Part shown: piece by piece, positions 19,994 through 29,464 of the stretch
Layout: the number at the start of each line of letters is the position of its first letter
How positions within the stretch are numbered: the first letter of the stretch is position 1
Origin: Oreohelix idahoensis
Taxonomy: Eukaryota; Mollusca; Gastropoda; Stylommatophora; Oreohelicidae
Reading direction: 5' to 3'
Length of the DNA stretch: 64,000 nucleotides
NCBI GenBank assembly: GCA_024509875.1
Contig: JAMPIV010013731.1
Span: 1 to 64,000 of the forward strand
Notes under the pieces: generated by a model
Databases searched by the model: none
Told to the model about the DNA's origin: nothing
The model's input: the letters and a program-made list of their open reading frames with translations, nothing else
Program-made: the position numbers and the translations under genes

Positions 19994-21622
19994 ATGGCTG
20001 AAATAGTTAAGCTTAAGGCAGCACTAGGGGAGGCCGGTCGAGATCTGGGTTATAGTGGGGTGGACCTTGCAAATTATGTCAGTGTCGAGACTGATAAGTA
20101 TTACGCTCGAGAAACAGCGAAAGCTGAAAGAGAAGAGCGAATAAAGTTAGCCGAAATAGATGAGAGGATAAAAGCTGTAGACGCTAGGGAAAGAAGCGAG
20201 AGAGATGAACGCGAGCATGCCTTGAAGATGAAGCAGTTAGAGATGCAGGGACAGGCTCAAAGAGTTGAACCGGTAGCCGGTGCGACAGCATCTACCTCCT
20301 CAAGCAACCTATCGCCACGGTCAGATGATATGCCATCCTTGCATGCAGGGGGCACAGGACCTTTGGCATCCTCACTCATGTCAACTTTGGGACCCTTGAC
20401 GTTTCCATTCGAAGCTTTCTCGGAACGAGTTGACTCGATCGATGTGTATCTGGACAAATTTGAGAAGTTTGCCACCACGTTTGGTTTGGAGAAGAGCAAA
20501 TGGAACATGAAACTGTCGCAAGGGCTTAGAGGAACTGCTTATGACGTGTATAGCAAGCTTCCTCCAGGTTTACAGGATGACTACGACTCTCTGAAAAAGG
20601 CACTATTGGTTCGTTATGAGCTACATGCTGACGCCTATAGGAAGAGGTTCTGTAACGCTAGGAGGGAAGTTGGCGAGAGCGTTGCTCAGTTTGCTGCGAG
20701 ACTGGATTCCTACGTGGAGAAGTGGGGTGCCCTAGGGAATTTTACTCATGATTGGGAAGGCCTGAAGGAAATGGTCATGATCGAACAACTGAAGGACACC
20801 ATGACTTCCGACATGAGAAGATTCCTGACAGAGAATGGGGCCAGCACTTTAGAATCCATAGCCCAGTTAGCGGAACGATATCAGGCAGCACTATCAGAGA
20901 ATCCACCACCCAGACGGAAACAACCAGATTACGTACCTAGACAGACAGCTCAGTCACACATGGACCCCCAAGTGAAACCACCGTATACTAACTTCAAAAA
21001 GCATGACAAGCCAGACTACAAGACTACTCAGAGATCAAATTTCCAGCAGCAGAGGCAAGGGGAAAAATGGTGTAAGCACTGTAGAACCATCACCCACAAT
21101 ACGCAGGAGTGCAACCGGAAAAACCCACCTCATCATGCTGCCTGCTTACGTAAAAGTGCCGCAAGGGGAAATGGACCGGAAGAACCTCTGGACAAACCCC
21201 GACATCCCCCGGTCGTTGAGACAGTCCTCGTAAATGACCAAGAGGTGACCTGCCTTTATGATACAGGCCTTGCATTCGACGCAGTTGTCTGTGCATCCCT
21301 AGTCAAGCCTGACCAGATGACAGAAGACACTATAGAAATACAAGGACCTACTAAAAGTGCAGCACCTATGCGTTTGGCCATAGCCAAGATTCAGGTCAAA
21401 TCGAAATATGTGACTGGGGAAATCAGTGCAGCGATCTTGGACGACCCTATTTATCCCTTGATCTTAGGGTGTAGGTATGTGTTCTTGGGAGAACCCATTC
21501 ACCCTCTGGTTGTGGCGGCTGTCACCACTAGAGGACAGGCCAAACGGAATACGGAGTTGGAATCCCCACCCAACATCCTTCCTGAGGAATTAAAAAAGGC
21601 GCAAACTGAGGATCATCTCTAG
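19994..21622 (+). CDS. gag: Gag polyprotein with C-terminal aspartic protease (retrotransposon)
   Basis: 542 residues, first ATG of the internal region, 333 nt after the primer site. Residues 40-90 form a highly charged, probably coiled-coil segment. About 135-300 is a capsid-like helical region (FEAFSERVDSIDVYLDKF, then YELHADAYRKRF, then ESVAQFAARLDSYVEKW) that resembles the SCAN fold, which is thought to derive from Gmr1-like Gag proteins. A CCHC zinc knuckle occupies 360-373 (C360, C363, H368, C373: WCKHCRTITHNTQEC) and binds RNA. The protease active site is YDTG (DTG at 423-425), with a later LILGCRYVFLGEP segment resembling the protease C-terminal ILG motif. Its role would be virus-like particle assembly and polyprotein cleavage. 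The frame ends with TAG 21620-21622, and Pol continues in the -1 frame. The second element in this window has Gag, protease and the integrase N-terminus in one frame. Confidence 0.9.
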   Translation: MAEIVKLKAALGEAGRDLGYSGVDLANYVSVETDKYYARETAKAEREERIKLAEIDERIKAVDARERSERDEREHALKMKQLEMQGQAQRVEPVAGATASTSSSNLSPRSDDMPSLHAGGTGPLASSLMSTLGPLTFPFEAFSERVDSIDVYLDKFEKFATTFGLEKSKWNMKLSQGLRGTAYDVYSKLPPGLQDDYDSLKKALLVRYELHADAYRKRFCNARREVGESVAQFAARLDSYVEKWGALGNFTHDWEGLKEMVMIEQLKDTMTSDMRRFLTENGASTLESIAQLAERYQAALSENPPPRRKQPDYVPRQTAQSHMDPQVKPPYTNFKKHDKPDYKTTQRSNFQQQRQGEKWCKHCRTITHNTQECNRKNPPHHAACLRKSAARGNGPEEPLDKPRHPPVVETVLVNDQEVTCLYDTGLAFDAVVCASLVKPDQMTEDTIEIQGPTKSAAPMRLAIAKIQVKSKYVTGEISAAILDDPIYPLILGCRYVFLGEPIHPLVVAAVTTRGQAKRNTELESPPNILPEELKKAQTEDHL

Positions 21623-24420
21623 CACCCTGCTACAAAAAACTACCGAGAGCGCACACTCCTCTCCAAAAGGGAGACTTCTACAAGAAAAATGGGCTGGTGC
21701 ATCGGAAAGCAGGAAATGGAGGACAGGAACATGGGCAACTTGTGGTTCCGTCAGCATATCGAACCCAGGTCCTAGAAATGGGCCATGCCCTTCCGTTTAG
21801 TGGCCATATGGGCATAAGTGCCACGATTCAGCGTATTTCATGTCATTATTATTGGCCAGGTATCAACGCCGATATCCAGAGATATGTGAAATCATGCCCG
21901 CAGTGCCAGAGGACAGCGCCGAAACACTGGACGGCCCCAGCCACTCTGGGAGAAATGCCAATCTTGGGCACACCCTTCGAACGAGTAGCGGTGGATATTG
22001 TGGGTCCACTTACTCGTAGCAAAAAGAGAAACAGTTATATACTCACGTTAGTGGATTGTTGCTCCATGTGGGCAGAGGCTATCGCTATGCCCGCCTGTGA
22101 TTCCAAGCATGTTGCTGAGGCTCTGCTCACCATATTTACTCGGCTAGGGTTTCCGTCACAGATCCTGACAGATAATGGTTCGCAATTCTGGGGAAAACTC
22201 ACCGAGGAAGTGTTTAGGATATTTCAGGCCCGACATATCCACACCTCTCCCTACCACCCCCAGGCAAATGGCCAGGTGGAGCGGTTTAACGGGACCCTTA
22301 TTTCCATCCTTCGGAAACTTGCACAGGAAAAACCAGAGAGCTGGGATCAATACTTACCCGCAGCACTATTTGCTTACCGCGAAGTACCCCACAATTCTAC
22401 TGGGATGCCACCTGCCACATTGCTGTTTGGTAGACCTATAAATGGACCTTTAGAGGCACTGTTACGTACTTGGACAGATGATAAAGCTGATGAGACGGTC
22501 ACCTCTGCATCCCAATACGTGAATGAGTTGACCCAACGCCTTAAAACAGGATGGGAACTGGCAAAGAAAAATGTACGCCGTGCCCGTCGTAAACATGCGC
22601 GTTACTACAACCGCACTGCGAAGGATAGGGAGCTAGAAGTAGGAGAACAGGTCTTATTACTCCTGCCCAGTAGCAATAATAAATTGCAAATCGGGTGGAG
22701 AGGTCCATATAAAATTGTTGAGAAAATGTCGCGCACCAATTACAAGATTGCCATAAAGGGGAAGCAGAAAATTTACCACATAAACCTGCTGAAGCGATAT
22801 TATGAAAGACCGGGTGCAGAACCAGCACATTTCCTGACACTGGCTATTGCAATGGAAACTGAGGCAGAACCCCTGACCTCATGTGAATACCCTCTTCGCC
22901 AGGGCGAAACTCATCAAGATGTTCAGATTAGTTCAACTTTAACGGAGGATCAGCAGGCACAGGTGCAACAGTTGTTGAGAAAACACAGTAGTACACTCAC
23001 GGATAAACCTGGCATGACCAACCTGATAGAATTTGATATGAAGCTAACAGACCTCGCCCCGGTACGAGTTAAGAACTATCCTGTTCCTTATGCTAAGGCA
23101 AAGGCATTGAGTGAGGAAATCGACTACCTGCTTAAGGAAAATATTATCTCAAAATCAGAGTCTCCTTATAGTGCGAGTGTGGTGTTGCTTAGAAAATCCA
23201 CAGGAGAACATCGCCTCTGCATAGACTACCGAAGGCTCAACGCTGTAACTGAATTTCAAGCGGAGCCCTTACCTGATCAGAATCAGCTTTTCACCAAGCT
23301 GAGTAGAGCGCGATACTTTTCGAAGATAGACCTTAGCAAAGGGTACTACCAGATCCCGGTAAAAGAGGAAATTCGACACATGTTAGCATTTAGTACTTCT
23401 GAGGGCCATTACGAGTTTAATGTATTGCCATTTGGGCTAAGCAACGCCCCAAGCGTCTTTACTCGTATGATGAGGAAACTACTGGAACCCCTGAACCACC
23501 CTGGAATAAGTAATTTCATGGACGACATACTTATTGCCACGAACACATTTGATGAGCACCTGGACGCAGTTTCCCTACTCTTCAAAAGACTTAGAGAAAC
23601 AGGACTCACGGCTCGCCCTACAAAATGTCAAATTGCCTGCGAGCAACTAGAATTCCTGGGACACACCATCTCGCATGGATGCATGTACCCAGATGCACGT
23701 AATATTGAGAAGTTACAGCGGGCCCCACGACCCCAGACTAAAAAGGATGTCAGGTCATTTGTGTCTCTATGTGGCTTCTACCAGAGATATATTAAAGATT
23801 TTAATACCCTGAGTGCGCCACTGACCGCATTAACCAAGAATGGGAACCCGGACAAAGTAACCTGGACAGCGGAGTGCAAAAATGCCTATACGCTGCTGAA
23901 GGAGAAACTCACAGCTAGGCCAATTCTGCGACTGCCTGACTTAACTCTGAACTTTACGCTACGAACAGATGCTAGCAATATAGGGATAGGCGCCACTCTC
24001 CTGCAGTCTAGTGATAGACCTTCTGCAACTCTATTCCCCATTGCATATGCTAGTAGGAAATTGAACCCTGCTGAACAGAACTACTCTACCATCGAACGAG
24101 AATGTCTGTCGCTAATATGGGCTGTGCAGAAGTTTCAACCATATTTATACGGGAAAAAGTTCACGGTGCAGTGTGATCACCAACCGTTGATATTTCTTGC
24201 AGCGTCGAAGAACCTTAATGCCCGGCTTATGAGATGGTCACTACTGTTGCAGCCATATTCCTTTCACATAGAATACATACCTGGGAGGAACAACGTAGGG
24301 GCAGATTTTTTGAGCAGACATCCGGACGCAACCGAGGAGATATTAGAAACTGAAAAAGAAGAGGAAGACAGGACCAGTGGAGTTGGACGGAACGTCAAAC
24401 TTGAGGAGGGGCTTGTGTGA
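21610..24420 (+). CDS. pol: Pol polyprotein: integrase - reverse transcriptase - RNase H
   Basis: The frame is open from 21610, with no ATG near the start. GTG 21697 is a formal start only; residue numbers below count from it. The integrase HHCC zinc domain has H30, H37, C67 and C70. The integrase core is D100 (VAVDIVG), D159 (LTDNGSQF) and E195 (GQVERFNG), exactly DD35E. A GPY/F module follows at about 333-365 (GWRGPYKIVEK). The reverse transcriptase has KIDLSKGYYQIPV (D at 544) and FMDD at 607-610, where many relatives have Y-x-DD. RNase H has D758 (RTDAS), E800 (TIERE), D827 (QCDHQP) and D870 (VGADFLSRH). Integrase therefore comes first. No internal stop is present. The stop codon TGA lies inside the first five bases of the 3' LTR. 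Upstream it overlaps Gag by 13 nt in the -1 frame; no canonical slippery site lies in that overlap. Confidence 0.93.
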   Translation, partial: GSSLAPCYKKLPRAHTPLQKGDFYKKNGLVHRKAGNGGQEHGQLVVPSAYRTQVLEMGHALPFSGHMGISATIQRISCHYYWPGINADIQRYVKSCPQCQRTAPKHWTAPATLGEMPILGTPFERVAVDIVGPLTRSKKRNSYILTLVDCCSMWAEAIAMPACDSKHVAEALLTIFTRLGFPSQILTDNGSQFWGKLTEEVFRIFQARHIHTSPYHPQANGQVERFNGTLISILRKLAQEKPESWDQYLPAALFAYREVPHNSTGMPPATLLFGRPINGPLEALLRTWTDDKADETVTSASQYVNELTQRLKTGWELAKKNVRRARRKHARYYNRTAKDRELEVGEQVLLLLPSSNNKLQIGWRGPYKIVEKMSRTNYKIAIKGKQKIYHINLLKRYYERPGAEPAHFLTLAIAMETEAEPLTSCEYPLRQGETHQDVQISSTLTEDQQAQVQQLLRKHSSTLTDKPGMTNLIEFDMKLTDLAPVRVKNYPVPYAKAKALSEEIDYLLKENIISKSESPYSASVVLLRKSTGEHRLCIDYRRLNAVTEFQAEPLPDQNQLFTKLSRARYFSKIDLSKGYYQIPVKEEIRHMLAFSTSEGHYEFNVLPFGLSNAPSVFTRMMRKLLEPLNHPGISNFMDDILIATNTFDEHLDAVSLLFKRLRETGLTARPTKCQIACEQLEFLGHTISHGCMYPDARNIEKLQRAPRPQTKKDVRSFVSLCGFYQRYIKDFNTLSAPLTALTKNGNPDKVTWTAECKNAYTLLKEKLTARPILRLPDLTLNFTLRTDASNIGIGATLLQSSDRPSATLFPIAYASRKLNPAEQNYSTIERECLSLIWAVQKFQPYLYGKKFTVQCDHQPLIFLAASKNLNARLMRWSLLLQPYSFHIEYIPGRNNVGADFLSRHPDATEEILETEKEEEDRTSGVGRNVKLEEGLV
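24403..24411 (+). promoter_or_regulatory. Polypurine tract
   Basis: GAGGAGGGG lies 4 nt before the 3' LTR, within the last codons of pol. Its expected role is plus-strand priming. Confidence 0.75.
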
Positions 24421-26306
24421 CGACTTGGCCAATCTTCTCTTCATTTTTTTTATTATTTACGTGACATCATTTTTTCCCATCCTCAATGCATGATCGCAAA
24501 GTCCCGGGAAGTGTCACTTGCGGAAATTCTCCTAGCGTTCAGTGATTTTCTCCTCGCGTTTAATGCTATTTTTAGATACGACGTCATTGTTGACCCCTGA
24601 CCTCGGTAGCTAGGAACCTGTTTTAATTTAGGACTGCTTAAACTTAGGGAGAACCAGTTTCGGCCACTTAGGAAAACATCACGTGACTTTTAACGTTATT
24701 GATTGGAGCGTCTATACGAGGCTAAGGTCACATGACGCACGCTACGGATCACGTGTCCAAGCGGAAATGACCCGCTAAAAGGCGGCAAATCCAGCGAGTT
24801 TTCACTTGCCCAGGAAACCTTGAGACAGCTAGGTCTAACCCAGATATCGGCGAATTCACGCATTAAAAAGCACTGAAGCCACGTGTTTAAATTGCGGGTT
24901 AGCGTCCATCTTTGAGTAGGTAAGTGAAAATCTCGTTAGAAAATAGTATTGTGATGAAATGTATAGTACCTTATAAAATCGACGCAAAATTGGTATAACT
25001 GCGTTTACTTTATTCATAATTTTTGTTTTACGATCACATCCAGCCACATGTGATCGGGTATATTTTATGATCCCACGGGATATGTACAACATGTTCATAA
25101 TAATGTATAACGGGAATATATATATATAGCTATTAATTTCCATATTATTTGATTATTTTTGACCCGACGTTTAGACTAGTGGAAATTAATATTAACGATA
25201 ATGTTGACAGACCGTGACATATATTCATTATAAATTATATGACGATGCGACCAGACATGAAGTGTGTGATAATGTTGTCAGACAATTCTAAAACACTGAT
25301 GTCCAATTATTTGTTAAATTCATCATAATTGACATGACGATTAGGCTAGAGGCACAGAACTAGAATACTGTTGCCGACATTTCTATCATAAATTTGGTGG
25401 GTTTAACTGACATTTATAATAATTCATCGGGTTAAGTTGACGATAAATCAGTCTAAAGAATTATAATACTGCCACTGGGGCAGAGGAATATAATAAAGGA
25501 CAGAAAGGAGAAACTTGAATTCAAGATTAGGCTCTAGACATATGATGTTAGAGACTAAAATCTGAGATGACTGGCAGAGGGACGGCTTAGGGAAAGACTG
25601 CTTTCTAAAGCTAGAAAATTAATGAAGCCGTCGTATTTGTCTTCAGTCTATGGTGGAGCCTTGCACGACAGTCCAATCTCAGAGCAGAATACGGAGTCGA
25701 GCACAGAGAAGGCAAATCCGAACCATTCAAGACCTACCTGGGGCAACGTCAGGAGACCGGAGAACTAACCTCACTTCACTATCAGCCAGGGGCTGAAAAG
25801 CTAAGTTCCACGAAAAAGGGAACTCACCATATCAATGCATATTTTGTCATCCATGATGAAACACACTTGAATTGTGAGTCACACATTACATACCGCAGAC
25901 ACTAATTCCATCGACAATACTATCATTCACCATCTATTCATTTTAGTTGCAATAAACCAATTGGGTGTATATACTGTACCCCATGCTTTGTTCCTTCTGT
26001 TAGATGTTACATATTGTCTGATGTTTATCTTCCTTTATAAGGGGGGGGGGGGGGCCTCGTAAAATCTAATATAAACCCAGTAATTAAGGATAATAATAAT
26101 AATAGATAACTGAGAAGGGGACTATGGTAGCGAGAGACCAAATATCTCCTTACAACCTTTTCCAGACCTGTCTAGTTAGGAGAATTTACCCTCTTTGTCT
26201 CCCTTCAGTGGTGGAAAACCCAGCAGGAATTCCTTGAGCCAGATCTTCCACAATCAGATCTATTATTTCTTCTAATAAATTCTTATCCATCCAACGCTAC
26301 GTGACA
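24416..26306 (+). repeat. 3' long terminal repeat
   Basis: 1891 bp, the same termini as the 5' LTR. Visible differences are a length change in the T/ATT tract near its start, CACGTG for CACGCG (24753), TATCAT for TATGAT (25387), GTCGTA for GTCATA (25633), ATTCAAG for ATTTAAG, a G-run length change near 26041-26054, and TTAAGG for TTGAGG. AATAAA lies at 26274-26279. Confidence 0.95.
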
Positions 26307-28937
26307 GGGGACTAGTGGTGGCTTCGTGTTTCTGGTGGAAACTTCCTGCTAGGTGACTAGTGGTGGCTCCGTGTTTCTGGTGGAAACTTCCTCCTAGGTG
26401 ACTAGTGGTAGCTCCGTGTGTCTGGTGCAAACTTCCCGCAGGGGACTAGTGGTGGCTCCGTGTTTCTGGTGGAAACTTCCTGCTAGGTGACTAGTGGTGG
26501 CTCCGTGTTTCTGGTGGAAACTTCCTGCTAGGTGACTAGTGGTGGCTCCGTGTTTCTGGTGGAAACTTCCTCCTAGGCGACTAGTGGTAGCTCCGTGTGT
26601 CTGGTGCAAACTTCCCCCAGGGGACTAGTGGTGGCTTCGTGTTTCTAGTGGAAACTTCCTGCTAGGTGACTAGTGGTGGCTCCGTGTTTCTGGTGGAAAC
26701 TTCCTCCTAGGCGACAAGTGGTAGCTCCGTGTGTCTGGTGCAAACTTCCCCCAGGGGACTAGTGGTGGCTTCGTGTTTCTGGTGGAAATTTCCTGCTAGG
26801 GGACTAGTGGTGGCTCCGTGTTTCTGGTGGAAACTTCCTCCTAGGCGACTAGTGGTAGCTCCGTGTGTCTGGTGCAAACTTCCCCCAGGGGACTAGTGGT
26901 GGCTTCGTGTTTCTGGTGGAAACTTCCTCCTAGTCGACTAGTGGTGGCTCCGTGTTTCTGGTGGAAACTTCCTCCCAGGGGACTAGTGGTGGCTCCGTGT
27001 TTCTGGTGGAAACTTCCTGCTAGGTGACTAGTGGTGGCTCCGTGTTTCTGGTGGAAACTTCCTCCCAGGGGACTAGTGGTGGCTCCGTGTTTCTGGTGGA
27101 AACTTCCTCCCAGGGGACTAGTGGTAGCTCCGTGTTTCTGGTGTAAACTTCCTGCTAGGTGACTAGTGGTGGCTCCGTGTTTCTGGTGCAAACTTCCTCC
27201 TAGTCGACTAGTGGTGGCTCCGTGTTTCTGGTGCAAACTTCCTCCCAGGAGTCTAGTGGTGGCTCCGTGTTTCTGGTGCAAACTTCCTCCCAGGGGACTA
27301 GTGGTGGCTCCGTGTTTCTGGTGCAAACTTCCTCCCAGGGGACTAGTGGTGGCTCCGTGTTTCTGGTACAAACTTCCTACTAGGCGACTAGTGGTAGCTC
27401 CGTGTTTCTGTTGCAAACTTCCTCCCATGGGACTAGTGGTGGCTCCGTGTTTCTGGTGCAAACATTCCACTAGGCGACTAGTGGTAGCTCCGTGTTTCTG
27501 GTGAAAACTTCATGCCAGGGGACTAGTGGTGGCTCCGAGTTTCTGGTGCAAACTTCCTCCTATGTGACTAGTGGTGGCTCCGTGTTTCTGGTGTAAACTT
27601 CCTCCTAGGCGACTAGTGGTGGCTCCGTGTTTCTGGTGCAAACTTCCTCCTAGGCGACTAGTGGTGGCTCCATGTTTCTGGTGTAAACTTCCATCCTAGG
27701 CAACTAGTGGTTGCTCCGTGTGTCTGGTGCAAACTTCCTACTAGGAGACTAGTGGTGGCTCCGTGTTTCTGGTGCAAACTTCCTACTAAGCGACTAGTGG
27801 TGGCTCCGTGTGTCTGGTGGAAACTTCCTCCTAGGCGACTAGTGGTGGCTCCGTGTTTCTGGTGCAAACTTCCTACTAGGCGACTAGTGGTGGCTCCGTG
27901 CTTCTGGTGCAGGTTTCCTACTAGGCGACTAGTGTTGGCTCCGTGTTTCTGGTGGAAACTTCCTACTAGGGGATTAGTGGTGGCTCCGTGTTTCTGGTGC
28001 AAACTTCCTACTAGGAGACTAGTGGTGGCTCCGTGTTTCTGGTGCAAACTTCCTACTAGGCGACTAGTGGTGGCTCCGTGTGTCTGGTGCAAACTTCCTA
28101 CTAGGCGACTAGTGGTGGCTCCGTGTTTCTGGTGCAAGTTTCCTACTAGACGACTAGTGGTGGCTCCGTGTTTCTGGTGGAAACTTCCTACTAGGGGACT
28201 AGTGGTGGCTCCGTGTTTCTGGTGCAAACTTCCTACTAGGAGACTAGTGGTGGCTCCGTGCTTCTGGTGAAAACTTCCTACTAGGAGACTAGTGGTGGCT
28301 CCGTGTTTCTGGTGCAAACTTCCTATTAGGCGACTAGTGATGGCTCCGTGTTTCTGGTTCAAACTTCCTCATAGGCGACTAGTGGTGCCTCCGTGTTTCT
28401 GGTGCAAACTTCCTCCTAGGCTACTAGTGGTGGCTCCGTGTTTCTAGTGCAAACTTCCTCCTAGGCGACTAGTGGTGGCTCCGTGTGTCTGGTGCAAACT
28501 TCCTCCCAGGAGACTAGTGGTGGCTCCGTGTTTCTAGTGCAAACTTCCTCCTAGGCGACTAGTGGTGGCTCCGTGTTTCTGGTTTAAACCTCCTACTAGG
28601 CGACTAGTGGTGGTTCCGTGTGTCTGGTGCAAACTTTCTTCTAGGCGACTAGTGGTGGCTCCGTGTGTCTGGTGCAAACTTCCTCCTAGGCGACTAGTGG
28701 TGGCTCCGTGTGTCTGGTGCAAACTTCCTCCCAGGAGACTAGTGGTGGCTCCGTGTGTCTGGTGCAAACTTCCTCCTAGGCGACTAGTGGTGGCTCTGTG
28801 TGTCTGGTGTAAACCTCCTCCCAGAGACTAGTGGTGGCTCCGTGTGTCTGGTGTAAACCTCTTCCCAGAGACTAGTGGTGGCTCCGTGTGTCTGGTGTAA
28901 ACCTCCTCCCAGAGACTAGTGGTGGCTCCGTGTTTCA
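26307..28937. repeat. 45-bp minisatellite, right part (about 58 units)
   Basis: Continues the array of 17402-17739. The period is 45 bp (AGTGGTGG at 27751, 27796 and 27841), dropping to 44 bp in the last units (ACTAG at 28827, 28871 and 28915). Unit variants cluster along the array: GGTGGAAACTTCCTGCTAGG types on the left, GGTGCAAACTTCCTACTAGG in the middle, GTGTCTGGTGTAAACCTCC types on the right. Because 45 is divisible by three, long frames stay open on both strands (up to 234 codons on minus, HQKHGATTSRLVGSL period; 187 on plus, VAPCFWCKLPTRRLV period). No start context or non-repeat coding segment supports a gene. Confidence 0.95.
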
Positions 28938-28964
28938 TTAGGAGCACAACGGAAAAGGATGATG

Positions 28965-29207
28965 AAACATGTTGTAAAGGTAGTCCCACAGCAGATACTG
29001 CCGTAGGATGTGAAGTGTTAGAGATTTCAACATACTAGGTCCAGAATCGAGATGTCGGGTGACCAGTTGCCTTCCTCACGGCCTTTTCCTTCTCTAACTC
29101 AAAGATCAGAGTCAGGTACCCATTTACTGCTGGGTAGACTGGAGCGTGCTGGTGCCGTGATTCGAACTGGGCACCTTTGACGCGACACACTAGCACAAAA
29201 TACGTTA
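28965..29207 (-). mobile_element. tRNA-derived SINE, family A (minus-strand copy)
   Basis: The reverse complement of 16172-16415. Plus-strand landmarks are AGCAGATACTGCCGTAGGAT, AAGTGTTAGAGATTTCAACA, CAGGTACCCATTTACTGCTG and GTGATTCGAACTGGGCACC (B-box side). Only about 25-30 bp of the dispersed-repeat right flank separate it from the end of the minisatellite. Confidence 0.8.
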
Positions 29208-29464
29208 GAAAACTTTTTTTTTTAAAGCCGTTTGCTTCATTTTATATGTCATAAATATGTTATTGCTGTCCCACCTGCGATTATAGTCTTTGTCTTCTCA
29301 GATGAGAGTACTGAACAAAAGATTGGTCTTAGTGTGTGAATATATATATGGACATTGTTTGTAACAGATTTTTCTTTTCTGCTTTTCTATGTCTGTCACA
29401 AAAACCTTCTTACCCCCACCTGTCCATGCATAGTCATATCTGGAGTCATCCTTATATGACCACC

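Larger units (their letters stand above)
17740..26306 (+). mobile_element. Near-intact LTR retrotransposon, Ty3/gypsy class, Gmr1-like domain order
   Basis: The 8.57-kb element has LTRs at 17740-19634 and 24416-26306, each TG...CA. Target duplications GGGGA flank it (17735-17739 and 26307-26311). A tRNA-Pro-like primer site lies 1 nt after the 5' LTR, and a purine tract lies just before the 3' LTR. The coding part is Gag plus aspartic protease (19994-21622), then Pol in the -1 frame with integrase, RT and RNase H in that order. The enzyme motifs are of Ty3/gypsy type (GPY/F module in the integrase, gypsy-like RT and RNase H). The placement of integrase upstream of RT is the Gmr1-like arrangement. 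By eye the LTRs differ at only about five to seven places, so the insertion is recent. The only obvious lesion is the Gag-Pol frame break. Confidence 0.95.

Noticed and set aside
21585..21600. Programmed -1 frameshift at AAAAAAG joining gag and pol
   Set aside because: The -1 frame meets TGA at 21607 before the open pol frame begins.
27658..28362. 234-codon minus frame with a 15-residue repeat as a protein gene
   Set aside because: It is entirely a 45-bp tandem repeat, open on both strands because the period is divisible by three, with no unique coding sequence.
17402..28937. CRISPR-like array
   Set aside because: Units are contiguous with no unique spacers, and the sequence is eukaryotic.
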